From NCBI GenBank assembly GCA_947374315.1, contig CANCBK010000005.1, positions 1 through 54,291 of the forward strand: DNA of 54,291 nucleotides, written 5' to 3'. Of this stretch, positions 31,978-40,688 are shown in pieces. The position numbers and the translations under genes were made by a program. Position 1 is the stretch's first letter, and every line of letters begins with the position of its first letter. Below the pieces are notes generated by a model. The model had not been told where the DNA came from. It saw only the letters and a program-made list of their open reading frames with translations, and ran no database searches. Origin of the DNA: Burkholderiaceae bacterium (GTDB lineage Bacteria; Pseudomonadota; Gammaproteobacteria; Burkholderiales; Burkholderiaceae).

Positions 31978-33306
31978 CTAGATCAATAAAGTAGCAACCA
32001 AATAACTCAGTAGCCCTGCAAGCGCAGATCCTGCTAGTACTGAGAGTACGCCCTTCTGAAACTGAAATAGGGCCAGTCCTGCAAAGGCGGTGATCGCGAT
32101 TGAAACCCACGAGATAGACCCACCAAGGCCATTGGGTAAAAAGACGTGATATGCAAAGAACAGACCAAGGTTAGCAATCACGCCGACCACTGCTGCGGAA
32201 ATTGCAGTCAGGGGTGCGGTAAAGCTCAATTTTCCATGAGTGGACTCAATGAGTGGGCCACCGACCAGCACTAGAAAAAAAGAAGGTAGAAAAGTAAACC
32301 AGGTGGCAACACAAGCCCCAAGTACCCCAAACCAAAATGGATTGCTATTGCCAATCAGGTGTTGAATATGGCCGGCTAAGTAGCCAACAAACGCCACCAC
32401 CATGATGAGTGGTCCAGGAGTGGTTTCACCAAGGGCTAGGCCATCCATCATTTGGCTGGCGCTCAGCCAATGAAATTGATCTACCGCCCCTTGATAGACG
32501 TAAGGGAGAACTGCGTACGCACCACCAAAGGTCAGGAAGGCTGCCTTAGTAAAGAACCAGGCAATTTGTGGGTAGAGGGTTTTCCACCCGAATATTAAAG
32601 TCAGAGCAATAAATGGAGTTGACCACAGCAATATAACCACTGCAGTCTGTCGTATGAATTTACTCAAAGAGAACTGTGCATGCTCTGGAGTTGGCGTGTG
32701 ATCATCAATGAGTGCGGCGCCGTAATCTTTTTCTCCTGACTTGCCATGAGAAGAAGATTGTTGAAAGTATTCCGGACGGCGTTTGCCACCCCAACACCCA
32801 ATCAAGGCCGCGCATATAACAATCACCGGGAAAGCGAGATTAAAAATAAAGATCGCCAAAAAGGAAGTAAGTGCAATCCAGCGCAATGCCTGGTTGTGAA
32901 TAGTGCGCCTACCAATTCTGACGGCGGCATGTAAGACGATGGCAGTCACCGCGGGTTTAATGCCGAAGAAGATGGCGGCAATCCAGGGTACTTGCCCAAA
33001 GGTGAGGTAAACCCATGACAAGCCAATCAAGATGAAGAGCGAGGGCAACACAAAGAGGGTGCCGGCCAAGACTCCACCCCAAGTGCGGTGCATCAGCCAG
33101 CCAATATAGGTCACCAGTTGTTGGGCTTCCGGCCCTGGAAGTAGCATGCAGTAATTGAGGGCATGTAAAAAACGCCGCTCGGAAATCCAGCGACGCTTTT
33201 CAACGAGCTCTTGGTGGAGGACTGCTATTTGTCCTGCAGGCCCGCCAAAGCTAATAAAACCGAGCTTAGCCCAAAACTTGAGGGCCTCACTTAGTGGAAC
33301 GCTCAA
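31978..33306 (-). CDS. chrA: Chromate transporter, long-chain CHR family
   Basis: A 442-residue protein with two homologous halves, each with about six hydrophobic segments; family motifs LGFISFGGPAGQIA in the first half, AAFLTFGGAYAVLPYVYQGAVD in the second, and LALGETTPGPLIMVVAF. ChrA effluxes chromate, often taken up through sulfate carriers. The start is TTG at 33306, which overlaps the stop of fabI (TTGA); the residues match the usual family N-terminus (EALKFWAKLGFISFGGP). Coupling to fabI is unusual and would make chrA expression constitutive rather than chromate-induced. Confidence 0.92.
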   Translation of the reverse strand: MSVPLSEALKFWAKLGFISFGGPAGQIAVLHQELVEKRRWISERRFLHALNYCMLLPGPEAQQLVTYIGWLMHRTWGGVLAGTLFVLPSLFILIGLSWVYLTFGQVPWIAAIFFGIKPAVTAIVLHAAVRIGRRTIHNQALRWIALTSFLAIFIFNLAFPVIVICAALIGCWGGKRRPEYFQQSSSHGKSGEKDYGAALIDDHTPTPEHAQFSLSKFIRQTAVVILLWSTPFIALTLIFGWKTLYPQIAWFFTKAAFLTFGGAYAVLPYVYQGAVDQFHWLSASQMMDGLALGETTPGPLIMVVAFVGYLAGHIQHLIGNSNPFWFGVLGACVATWFTFLPSFFLVLVGGPLIESTHGKLSFTAPLTAISAAVVGVIANLGLFFAYHVFLPNGLGGSISWVSIAITAFAGLALFQFQKGVLSVLAGSALAGLLSYLVATLLI

Positions 33307-34088
33307 ATTTCTTCCATTCCGCCAACTACTTGGCTAAAGCCGTTATCTACATAAATGATTTCTGCGGTGATGCCATTTGCCAAATCAGACAATAAGAACG
33401 CGGCGGTGTTGCCTACATCATCAATCGTGACATTGCGACGCATCGGGGCAGTCGCTTCAACTGCGTCCAAAATCTTGCCGAAGCCTTTGATGCCAGCTGC
33501 AGCCAAGGTTTTGATTGGGCCAGCAGAAATGCCGTTAGCGCGAATACCTTTAGGCCCTACGGAGCCGGCAATGTAGCGGACTGAGGCCTCAAGGGATGCT
33601 TTAGCGAGGCCCATGGTGTTGTAGTTAGGAACGTTGCGTAGGCTACCCAGGTAGGTGAGCGTGAGCAATGAGGATTTATCGCGCAACAGGGGCAAAGCTT
33701 CTTTAGCCATTGCTGGGAAGCTATAAGCAGAGATGTCATGCGCAATTTTGAAGCCTTCGCGAGATAGACCTTCCAAAAAGTCTCCGGCGATCGCTTCACG
33801 TGGTGCAAAACCAATCGCATGGACAAAGCCATCGAACTGGGGCCAGGATTTTGCTAGATCCTTAAATAAGGCGGAAATCTGCTCATCGCTACCGACGTCA
33901 CAGTCAAAAATCAATTCAGTGTTGAATTCTTTGGCGAAATCGACAATCCGGTCCTTAAAACGCTCGCCGACATAAGTAAAGGCCAATTCAGCCCCTTCGC
34001 GGTGACATGCCTTGGCAATGCCATAGGCGATAGAGCGGTTAGATAGAAGGCCGGTAATCAGAATTTTTTTGCCAGCGAGAAAGCCCAT
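33303..34088 (-). CDS. fabI: Enoyl-ACP reductase FabI
   Basis: FabI carries out the last reductive step of each fatty-acid elongation round with NADH. The 261-residue protein has the same length as E. coli FabI (262) and places Y146, Y156 and K163 in the same Y-x6-Y-x6-K arrangement (YLGSLRNVPNYNTMGLAK). The GLLSNRSIAYGIA nucleotide site is near the N-terminus, and GPIKTLAAAGIKGF follows. An AAAGGA ribosome site precedes the ATG. It heads the minus-strand run that continues into chrA and the dicarboxylate genes. Confidence 0.96.
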   Translation of the reverse strand: MGFLAGKKILITGLLSNRSIAYGIAKACHREGAELAFTYVGERFKDRIVDFAKEFNTELIFDCDVGSDEQISALFKDLAKSWPQFDGFVHAIGFAPREAIAGDFLEGLSREGFKIAHDISAYSFPAMAKEALPLLRDKSSLLTLTYLGSLRNVPNYNTMGLAKASLEASVRYIAGSVGPKGIRANGISAGPIKTLAAAGIKGFGKILDAVEATAPMRRNVTIDDVGNTAAFLLSDLANGITAEIIYVDNGFSQVVGGMEEI

Positions 34089-34122
34089 GTTGTGTCCTTT
34101 GCTTCAAATGTGATTTGCTATC

Positions 34123-34128
34123 TACAAT
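34123..34128 (+). promoter_or_regulatory. Candidate -10 element of the yejA-like gene
   Basis: TACAAT lies 10 bases before the ATG at 34139, with a weak TTGCTT 18 bases upstream. No ribosome site precedes the start, so a near-leaderless message is possible. Confidence 0.35.
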
Positions 34129-34138
34129 TGTTGCATAT

Positions 34139-36010
34139 ATGCCTATGTTCCCCGCCATCCGCCAAATCCCCACATTCATGCTCCTAGCCCTTCTGGGTGG
34201 GGTAGGGGTCCATTCGGCCCAAGGTGCTCAGGGCATTGCCCAGTACGGTAAGCCTAAGTATGCAGACGGCTTTAGCCATTTTGACTATGCGAATCCCAAT
34301 GCCCCTAGGGGTGGCACCTTAATTCTGCCCAATCCGGATCGCCGCACCAGCTTTGATAAATTCAATCCCTTCACCTTGCGTGGTGTGGCGGCTCCCGGGG
34401 TGGCGCAGTTGATGTTTGAATCTTTGGCGGTGGGTAGCGCGGATGAGGTTTCTAGCGCCTATGGATTAATCGCTGAGGATATTGCTGTGGCGCCTGACAA
34501 GATGTCGGTCGTATTTCGTATTCGTCCCGAGGCAAAGTTTTCCGATGGCAGTCCGATTTTGGCGAGCGATGTAAAGCATAGCTTTGATACCTTGATGAGC
34601 CCACTGGCAAATCCTCAGTTCAAGACGGTCTATGCCGATGTAAAGCAGGCGGTAGTGGTTTCAGATCGAGTGGTGCGTTTTGATTTTAAGAATCGCAACC
34701 CTGAACTTCCGGTGATGGTGGGTACTTTACCCATCTTCTCTCATAACTGGGGTAAGAGACCGGATGGAACGTTTACCCCTTTTGATAAGCTCACTTTTGA
34801 ATTGCCATTGGCTAGCGGCCCTTATCTGATTGAGTCTTATAAAGCGGGTAAGACCATGATTTTTAAGCGCAACCCCAATTACTGGGCTGACCAAGGCGGT
34901 AAGACGCTCAATGTTCGCGTAGGTTTTTATAACTTTGATCGCGTTAATTACAAACTCTATAGTGACGATGCGGTTCGCCTAGAAGCCTTTAAGGCTGGGG
35001 AGTTCGATGCATTGGTGGAATACCGTGCCAAGAATTGGGCAAAGAGTTATGTAGGCCCCCGTTTTAACGATGGCACTTTAGAAAAGAAGGCATTTCTGAA
35101 TCGCAATGGCGCTGGTATGCAAGGTTTTGCGATGAATTTGCGCAGACCGATTTTTCAGGATCCACGAGTCCGAGAAGCGTTGGGTTATGCGCTCGACTTT
35201 GAATGGTTAAATCGCCAACTCTTTTTTGAGCAATATAGTCGGATCAATAGTTACTTTACTAATAGCGATCTCAGTGCGAATTTCGATGGCCCTCGTAAAC
35301 CCACTGAGGCAGAGCTAAAATTACTCAAACCACTCAAAGCGCAATATCCTCAATGGGTTCCCGATGCCGCTTTTGGTTCAATGCCTGCCGCACCATCCAC
35401 TGTGCCGCCGGATAGCTTACGTCAGAACTTACGTAAAGCGCGCGATCTTCTCGCGCAGGCTGGCTGGCAATACCGCGATGGCGCTCTCCGTAACATGCAG
35501 GGCGAACCTTTCCGTTTTGAAATGGTCGAGGATGGTCCATTTTTCTTGCGGGTGATTTCCTCTTATGTCCGCAATTTAGAAAAGCTGGGAATTGAGGTCG
35601 ATATTCGGACGAGCGACTTTGCCTTGCATCAAAAGCGGATGGATGAATACGACTTTGATATGACCACCATTCGCTTTCCAGACTCACAAAATCCCGGCAA
35701 TGAATTATGGGACCGCTTCGGTAGTAAAGCCGCTAAAGAAAAAGGCTCGGACAATGTCATTGGAGTCCAGTCACCGGTTGTCGATGCCTTGGTGGATGCC
35801 ATCGTTAAAGCGCAAACCCGTGAAGAGTTGCGCGCTGCCACAAGGGCTTTAGATCGGGTCTTGTGGAATAGTTACTATGTCATTCCGCAGTGGTACAACC
35901 CCACACACCGAATCGCGTATCGTAAGGAGATGCGTTATCCAGAACCTCCTTTGTACTACACCGCCGAATCTTGGATTTTGCTCAATTGGTGGAAAGAGGG
36001 TGTGCGCTAA
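34139..36010 (+). CDS. yejA: Peptide ABC transporter substrate-binding protein, YejA type
   Basis: A 623-residue exported protein from the ATG at 34139 (a second ATG at 34145 is possible). The signal peptide runs to about HSAQGAQG. It belongs to the family 5 (DppA/OppA) solute-binding proteins: DYANPNAPRGGTLILPN at the N-terminus of the mature form, AKFSDGSPILASDVKHSFDTLMSP, and the long VREALGYALDFEWLNRQLFF segment. The length and the yejBEF genes behind it point to YejA, which in enteric bacteria takes up peptides and microcin C. The last codon overlaps the yejB start (TAATG). Confidence 0.9.
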   Translation: MPMFPAIRQIPTFMLLALLGGVGVHSAQGAQGIAQYGKPKYADGFSHFDYANPNAPRGGTLILPNPDRRTSFDKFNPFTLRGVAAPGVAQLMFESLAVGSADEVSSAYGLIAEDIAVAPDKMSVVFRIRPEAKFSDGSPILASDVKHSFDTLMSPLANPQFKTVYADVKQAVVVSDRVVRFDFKNRNPELPVMVGTLPIFSHNWGKRPDGTFTPFDKLTFELPLASGPYLIESYKAGKTMIFKRNPNYWADQGGKTLNVRVGFYNFDRVNYKLYSDDAVRLEAFKAGEFDALVEYRAKNWAKSYVGPRFNDGTLEKKAFLNRNGAGMQGFAMNLRRPIFQDPRVREALGYALDFEWLNRQLFFEQYSRINSYFTNSDLSANFDGPRKPTEAELKLLKPLKAQYPQWVPDAAFGSMPAAPSTVPPDSLRQNLRKARDLLAQAGWQYRDGALRNMQGEPFRFEMVEDGPFFLRVISSYVRNLEKLGIEVDIRTSDFALHQKRMDEYDFDMTTIRFPDSQNPGNELWDRFGSKAAKEKGSDNVIGVQSPVVDALVDAIVKAQTREELRAATRALDRVLWNSYYVIPQWYNPTHRIAYRKEMRYPEPPLYYTAESWILLNWWKEGVR

Positions 36011-37086
36011 TGCGAGGTCAAATGTGGTCATATATCTTCAAGCGCATGCTCTTAATGATTCCTACCCTATTAGGTGTTTTAACGCTGACTTTTGCCGTGG
36101 TGCAATTTGTACCAGGAGGCCCGGTAGAGCAACTCATGCTGGAATTAAAAGGCAAAGGGGATGCAGCGGTTAGTGGTGCCGAGTCCTCCGGTGGCGGTAG
36201 CAACTATCGTGGCCGCCAAGGAGTAGATGCAGAGCGATTGGCCGAGGTTAAGGCCTTGTATGGTTTTGATAAGCCGCCAGTAGAGCGTTATTTCATGATG
36301 CTAAAACGTTTTTCTCAATTTGATTTAGGGGAAAGTTACTACCAACATCAAAGCGTCTGGCAATTAGTGGTCTCGAAGTTACCGGTTTCGATCAGTATTG
36401 GCCTGTGGACCTTTTTCTTGACCTATTTAGTATCCATACCTCTGGGCATTGCTAAGGCAGTCAGAGATGGTTCGCGCTTTGACGCCATCACCAGCACGAT
36501 GATTTTGGTGGGCTATGCGATTCCAGGTTTTGTATTGGGCGTGCTCTTGCTTGTCATCTTTGGTGGCGGCAGCTTTTTGCAAATCTTCCCGTTGCGTGGT
36601 CTGACTTCAGATAACTGGAGCGATCTGAGCATGATGGGTAAGGTGATGGATTATTTGTGGCACTTAGTACTGCCCATCACTGCTTCTGTTTTAGGGAGCT
36701 TTGCAGTGATCACCATGTTGACGAAGAACTCATTCTTAGAGGAGATTCGTAAGCAGTATGTATTAACTGCGAGAGCTAAGGGCCTTACTGAGAGACAAGT
36801 TCTCTGGAAGCATGTTTTCAGAAACGCATTGCTACCTTTGGTAACGGGTTTCCCAGCAGCATTCATTGGGGCTTTTTTTACCGGCTCACTCTTGATTGAA
36901 ACGCTTTTCTCATTAGATGGGTTGGGTTTGCTTTCTTACGAGTCAGTCATGCGTCGTGACTACCCAGTAGTTTTTGGGACGCTGTATCTTTTTACTCTTA
37001 TTGGACTATTTACGAAGCTGATCTCTGATCTTTGTTATGTTTATGTCGATCCTCGCATTCAGTTTGGCGCAGGGGGTGGATCATGA
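36010..37086 (+). CDS. yejB: ABC transporter permease, YejB type
   Basis: A 358-residue inner-membrane permease. I chose the ATG at 36010, overlapping the yejA stop; an ATG at 36022 with GAGG just upstream is an alternative. Hydrophobic segments start at MLLMIPTLLGVLTLTFAVVQFVPGG, with five more in the C-terminal half; the EAA loop that contacts the ATPase is VLTARAKGLTERQVLWKHVFRNALLPLV. The periplasmic insert after the first segment (GKGDAAVSGAESS...) is typical of YejB. It overlaps yejE by an ATGA. Confidence 0.92.
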   Translation: MRGQMWSYIFKRMLLMIPTLLGVLTLTFAVVQFVPGGPVEQLMLELKGKGDAAVSGAESSGGGSNYRGRQGVDAERLAEVKALYGFDKPPVERYFMMLKRFSQFDLGESYYQHQSVWQLVVSKLPVSISIGLWTFFLTYLVSIPLGIAKAVRDGSRFDAITSTMILVGYAIPGFVLGVLLLVIFGGGSFLQIFPLRGLTSDNWSDLSMMGKVMDYLWHLVLPITASVLGSFAVITMLTKNSFLEEIRKQYVLTARAKGLTERQVLWKHVFRNALLPLVTGFPAAFIGAFFTGSLLIETLFSLDGLGLLSYESVMRRDYPVVFGTLYLFTLIGLFTKLISDLCYVYVDPRIQFGAGGGS

Positions 37087-38108
37087 GTCGTTGGCATCGA
37101 TTTAAAAATAGTCGCAGGGGTTATGCCAGCCTGTGGATTTTCATGATTTTGTTTGGTTTGAGTCTGTGCGCTGAATTTATTGCCAATGACAAGCCTTTGA
37201 TTGTGCGTTATCAAGGGAAATTTTATTTCCCGATTGTGAAGTCCCAACCAGAGAAGGTATTTGGTGGAGACTTTGCTACGCCAACGGATTTTTTGGATCC
37301 TGATATCCGCCATAACATCACGAGCGATGGTAATTGGGCAATCTATCCGCCGATTACCTATAGCTACGAGACACTCAATTACTTTTCAAAGGTACCGAAC
37401 CCCGCACCCCCCTCTTTTGATAATTGGTTGGGTACGGATGACCGTGGGCGCGATGTTTTGTCTCGCTTAATTTATGGCTTTCGCTTATCGATTCTGTTTG
37501 GCTTGGCTTTAACCATTGTTGGAGTCGGCGTTGGCATCATCACCGGTTCTTTGATGGGATTTTTTGGTGGGAAGTTTGACTTAATCTCCCAGCGATTGAT
37601 TGAGATTTGGTCTGCCATGCCAGAGCTTTACTTATTGATCATTTTTGCCTCGATCTTTAATCCAAGCATTTGGCTGCTGATTATTTTATTGGCTGCCTTT
37701 GGTTGGATGGGACTCTCTGACTATGTACGCGCAGAGTTTTTCCGTAACCGCGCGCTGGAGTATGTGCGTGCCGCGCGAGCATTGGGGTTAACCAATGTGC
37801 AGATCATGCGTCGCCACATTCTGCCTAATAGCTTGACTCCCGTGATCACTTTTCTCCCCTTCAGAATGAGCGCGGCTATTTTGTCGCTCACTAGTTTGGA
37901 CTTCTTGGGATTGGGTGTGCCACCTGGCACACCAAGCCTTGGTGAACTACTTTCTCAAGGCAAAAGTAATTTAGATGCATGGTGGATTTCACTGTCGACC
38001 TTTGTAGTCTTGGTGGCGACTTTGCTCTTACTCACCTTTATGGGCGAAGCCTTACGTGACGCGTTTGATTCTCGTAAATCGAGAGCAATGAGTGGAGGGC
38101 GCTCATGA
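37083..38108 (+). CDS. yejE: ABC transporter permease, YejE type
   Basis: A 341-residue partner permease with an N-terminal anchor (YASLWIFMILFGLSLCAEFIAND), a long periplasmic insert up to the LGTDDRGRDVLSRLIYGFRLS segment, and an EAA loop EYVRAARALGLTNVQIMRRHILPNSLTPV. It forms the heterodimeric channel with the YejB-type subunit. Both ends overlap neighbours by 4 bases, so the four genes are translationally coupled. Confidence 0.92.
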   Translation: MSRWHRFKNSRRGYASLWIFMILFGLSLCAEFIANDKPLIVRYQGKFYFPIVKSQPEKVFGGDFATPTDFLDPDIRHNITSDGNWAIYPPITYSYETLNYFSKVPNPAPPSFDNWLGTDDRGRDVLSRLIYGFRLSILFGLALTIVGVGVGIITGSLMGFFGGKFDLISQRLIEIWSAMPELYLLIIFASIFNPSIWLLIILLAAFGWMGLSDYVRAEFFRNRALEYVRAARALGLTNVQIMRRHILPNSLTPVITFLPFRMSAAILSLTSLDFLGLGVPPGTPSLGELLSQGKSNLDAWWISLSTFVVLVATLLLLTFMGEALRDAFDSRKSRAMSGGRS

Positions 38109-39778
38109 ACACATCACCAAAATTAGATGCATCAGTAGGGCCATTACTTCGCTATGAAGACTTTTCCATTTCTTTTGGTGCAGGTCGCCGTGAGAAGTTT
38201 GCGGTCAATCATCTAGACCTAGAGATTGGGGTGGGCGAACGCGTCGCCCTGGTTGGTGAATCAGGCTCTGGTAAAACGCTGACCGCCCTTGCTCCATTGC
38301 GACTTGAGCCAGAAGGCGCAAAAGTCTCGGGTCGGATTATTTGGAATGGTAGTCAAGCTCGCCATACTCCAGTCGACCTGCTATCGCTACCTATTCAAGA
38401 TGTTCGGGAGATTCGCGGCCGTGAGATTGCGATGGTGTTTCAGGAGCCAATGACCGCACTCAATCCCTTGTTTACGGTGGGCAATCAAATTGTTGAGGCG
38501 GTGCAGGTGTATCAGCCACTCATCTCCAAAGCGGAATGCATGTCTGCCGCCATTGAATTGCTTAAGAAGACGGGTATTCCAGAGCCAGATAAGCGCTTTC
38601 ATTCATACCCCCATCAACTTTCAGGGGGGCAGCGTCAGCGCGCCATGATTGCGATGGCTTTAGCTTGTAAGCCACGACTCTTGATTGCTGATGAACCGAC
38701 AACTGCGCTAGATGTGAGTTTGCGTTTGCAAATTCTTGATTTACTAAAAGAGCTGCAAGAAGAATCTAAAGATCATGGTGGCATGGCCATATTGCTTATC
38801 ACCCATGATCTTAATTTGGTAAAGCACTTTGCGCAGCGAGTGGCCGTTTTAAATCAAGGTAATCTCATGGAGGCGGGCCCTACTCAGCGGGTGTTTGATC
38901 ATCCTGAGAATGCATATACAAAAGCCTTGGTCAATAGTGAGCCCGTCTGTGATCTAGCGCCTGTCATGCCTTTGGCGCCAGTGTTATTAAAAACAGATAA
39001 TTTATCGGTCTCCTATCCGGGAACAGAGTCCACTGCTTGGTTTAAAAAGCCTGTGCGTCATCAGGTGTTGCGCAAGGTAGGCTTTGAACTCAAACAAGGG
39101 CAAACCATCGGCGTCATTGGCGAGTCTGGTTCGGGAAAGACTACTCTGGGTATGGCGGTTTTGGGTTTACTGGGCGACTCATTAGCTGAAATCACTGGTG
39201 ATGTGGATGTGCTCGGCAATGATTGGCAAAAATTAAAACCGGTAGAGCGCAGAGCGATGCGCTCCAGTTTGCAGGTGATTTTTCAGGATCCCTTTGGCTC
39301 ACTTTCTCCGCGTATGAATGTGATGCAAATTGTCGCCGAGGGCTTGGATGTTCATTTCCCAGGTCTATCAAACACAGAACGTGAATCCCGCGTCTTGGAT
39401 ATTTTGCGAGAAGTGGGTATTGATCGTTCGGCACTCACACGTTATCCCCATGAATTTTCTGGTGGCCAGCGACAGCGGATAGCGATCGCGCGCGCCTTAA
39501 TCTTGAAGCCGCAGATCTTAGTCTTGGATGAGCCGACCTCCGCCCTAGATGTCTCCATTCAAAAGCAGGTACTTGCTTTACTAACTGAGCTTCAGAAAAA
39601 ATATAACTTGGCTTATCTGATGATTAGTCATGATTTGGCCGTCATTCGGGCGATGTCTCATGAGGTGATGGTATTGAAGGAGGGTAGGGTGGTGGAGTTT
39701 GGTGACACTGAAACCCTGATCAAAAACCCTCGCCAGATCTATACCAAAGCGCTTTTTACGGCGGCAGAGCTCACTTAA
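38105..39778 (+). CDS. yejF: ABC transporter ATPase with two nucleotide-binding domains, YejF type
   Basis: A 557-residue protein containing two complete ATPase domains. Walker A sites GESGSGKTLT (~50) and GESGSGKTTLG (~345), signatures LSGGQRQRAMIAMALA and FSGGQRQRIAIARALI, and Walker B LIADEPTTALDVS / LVLDEPTSALDVS. It energises the YejB/YejE permeases at the cytoplasmic face. It is last in the operon. No clear terminator follows; the next gene has its own promoter at 39883-39911. Confidence 0.93.
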   Translation: MNTSPKLDASVGPLLRYEDFSISFGAGRREKFAVNHLDLEIGVGERVALVGESGSGKTLTALAPLRLEPEGAKVSGRIIWNGSQARHTPVDLLSLPIQDVREIRGREIAMVFQEPMTALNPLFTVGNQIVEAVQVYQPLISKAECMSAAIELLKKTGIPEPDKRFHSYPHQLSGGQRQRAMIAMALACKPRLLIADEPTTALDVSLRLQILDLLKELQEESKDHGGMAILLITHDLNLVKHFAQRVAVLNQGNLMEAGPTQRVFDHPENAYTKALVNSEPVCDLAPVMPLAPVLLKTDNLSVSYPGTESTAWFKKPVRHQVLRKVGFELKQGQTIGVIGESGSGKTTLGMAVLGLLGDSLAEITGDVDVLGNDWQKLKPVERRAMRSSLQVIFQDPFGSLSPRMNVMQIVAEGLDVHFPGLSNTERESRVLDILREVGIDRSALTRYPHEFSGGQRQRIAIARALILKPQILVLDEPTSALDVSIQKQVLALLTELQKKYNLAYLMISHDLAVIRAMSHEVMVLKEGRVVEFGDTETLIKNPRQIYTKALFTAAELT

Positions 39779-39882
39779 GATTTTTGGCGAAATAGACCCT
39801 GACAGGCGCTAAATTGGTGCATCAATGCCCAATAATGGTAAATTCATGATTGAAAACAATGAGTTAGCCCAGGGGCTAGTGC

Positions 39883-39911
39883 TTGGTTAAATCCACCTTC
39901 TTTGTTAGAAT
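39883..39911 (+). promoter_or_regulatory. Promoter of the NlpC/P60-fold gene
   Basis: TTGGTT (39883-39888), a 17-base spacer, and TAGAAT (39906-39911) with the extended TG motif two bases upstream. The predicted transcription start is base 39918, the A of the ATG, so the message may be leaderless. Confidence 0.6.
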
Positions 39912-39917
39912 GGAGGG

Positions 39918-40613
39918 ATGTCCATTCAAAAAGACCTCCTACAGTCTCTGACGCTATCCCTCGCTAAGCAAGTGCCTTTGGCTTTTTTGGCTGCACTTGT
40001 TTTGAGTGCGCAACCTGCCTTGGCAATTGATGCTAGTCCCGAGGGCGCAATAGACACCTCGGTGGAGGCATCCAAAGAAGTCCCCAAACAAAGCATGTTT
40101 CAGGCGGGAAAGTCTTACTTTGCTCGCGTATCTGATCGCCTTGCTGATTCTGTCACTGGTAAGTCGGATGAGTTGATTAACCGCGCCATGGAAGTGATTG
40201 GTGTGCGTTATCGCTGGGATGCCGAGTTGCCGCAGACCGGCTTGGATGGCAGCAGCTTTGTTGGATATGTCTTTAAAGATAAGTTGGGCTTTTTGTTGCC
40301 ACACAAATCTACTCAAATGAGCCGTGTGGGAAAGCCAATCAATCGTGATGAATTGCAGCCCGGGGATTTAGTGTTCTTCAACACAATGCGCCTCACTTTT
40401 TCTCATGTCGGCATTTATGTTGGCGACAATAAATTTATTCACTCTCCATCTAAAGGTACTAGCGTACGCGTGGATGATCTCAGTAGCCTCTACTGGGATA
40501 AGCGCTTTGATGGCGCACGTCGTTTGGATGGTAGTGACAACTTAGGCGATGCGGACCGTCAAGAGTTGTTGGATGAAGTGAATAAGCTGAAGCGAAAATC
40601 TCCTAACCTCTGA
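39918..40613 (+). CDS. NlpC/P60-fold exported protein lacking the catalytic cysteine
   Basis: A 231-residue protein with a signal peptide (hydrophobic LAFLAALVLSAQPALA, cleavage near 36) and an NlpC/P60 domain from about 83 to 197. Active members of this C40 family have D-C-S-G with the nucleophilic Cys; here residues 110-113 read D-G-S-S (TGLDGSSFVGYVF), and the whole protein contains no cysteine. The His of FSHVGIYVGD (163) and the PGDLVFFN strand remain. It should therefore not cut peptidoglycan as a cysteine peptidase and may bind it instead. The ribosome-like GGAGGG abuts the ATG too closely to act normally. Confidence 0.88.
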   Translation: MSIQKDLLQSLTLSLAKQVPLAFLAALVLSAQPALAIDASPEGAIDTSVEASKEVPKQSMFQAGKSYFARVSDRLADSVTGKSDELINRAMEVIGVRYRWDAELPQTGLDGSSFVGYVFKDKLGFLLPHKSTQMSRVGKPINRDELQPGDLVFFNTMRLTFSHVGIYVGDNKFIHSPSKGTSVRVDDLSSLYWDKRFDGARRLDGSDNLGDADRQELLDEVNKLKRKSPNL

Positions 40614-40688
40614 TAATTTGTTGCTTGCTTCTACTCTGTAAAAGCCCGCCGTTAAATCAATCCCCTGCCTTGAAAGTTAGTCCTAAAG

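Noticed and set aside
39864..39879. Hairpin TAGCC-CAGG-GGCTA as terminator of yejF
   Set aside because: Short stem and no T run.
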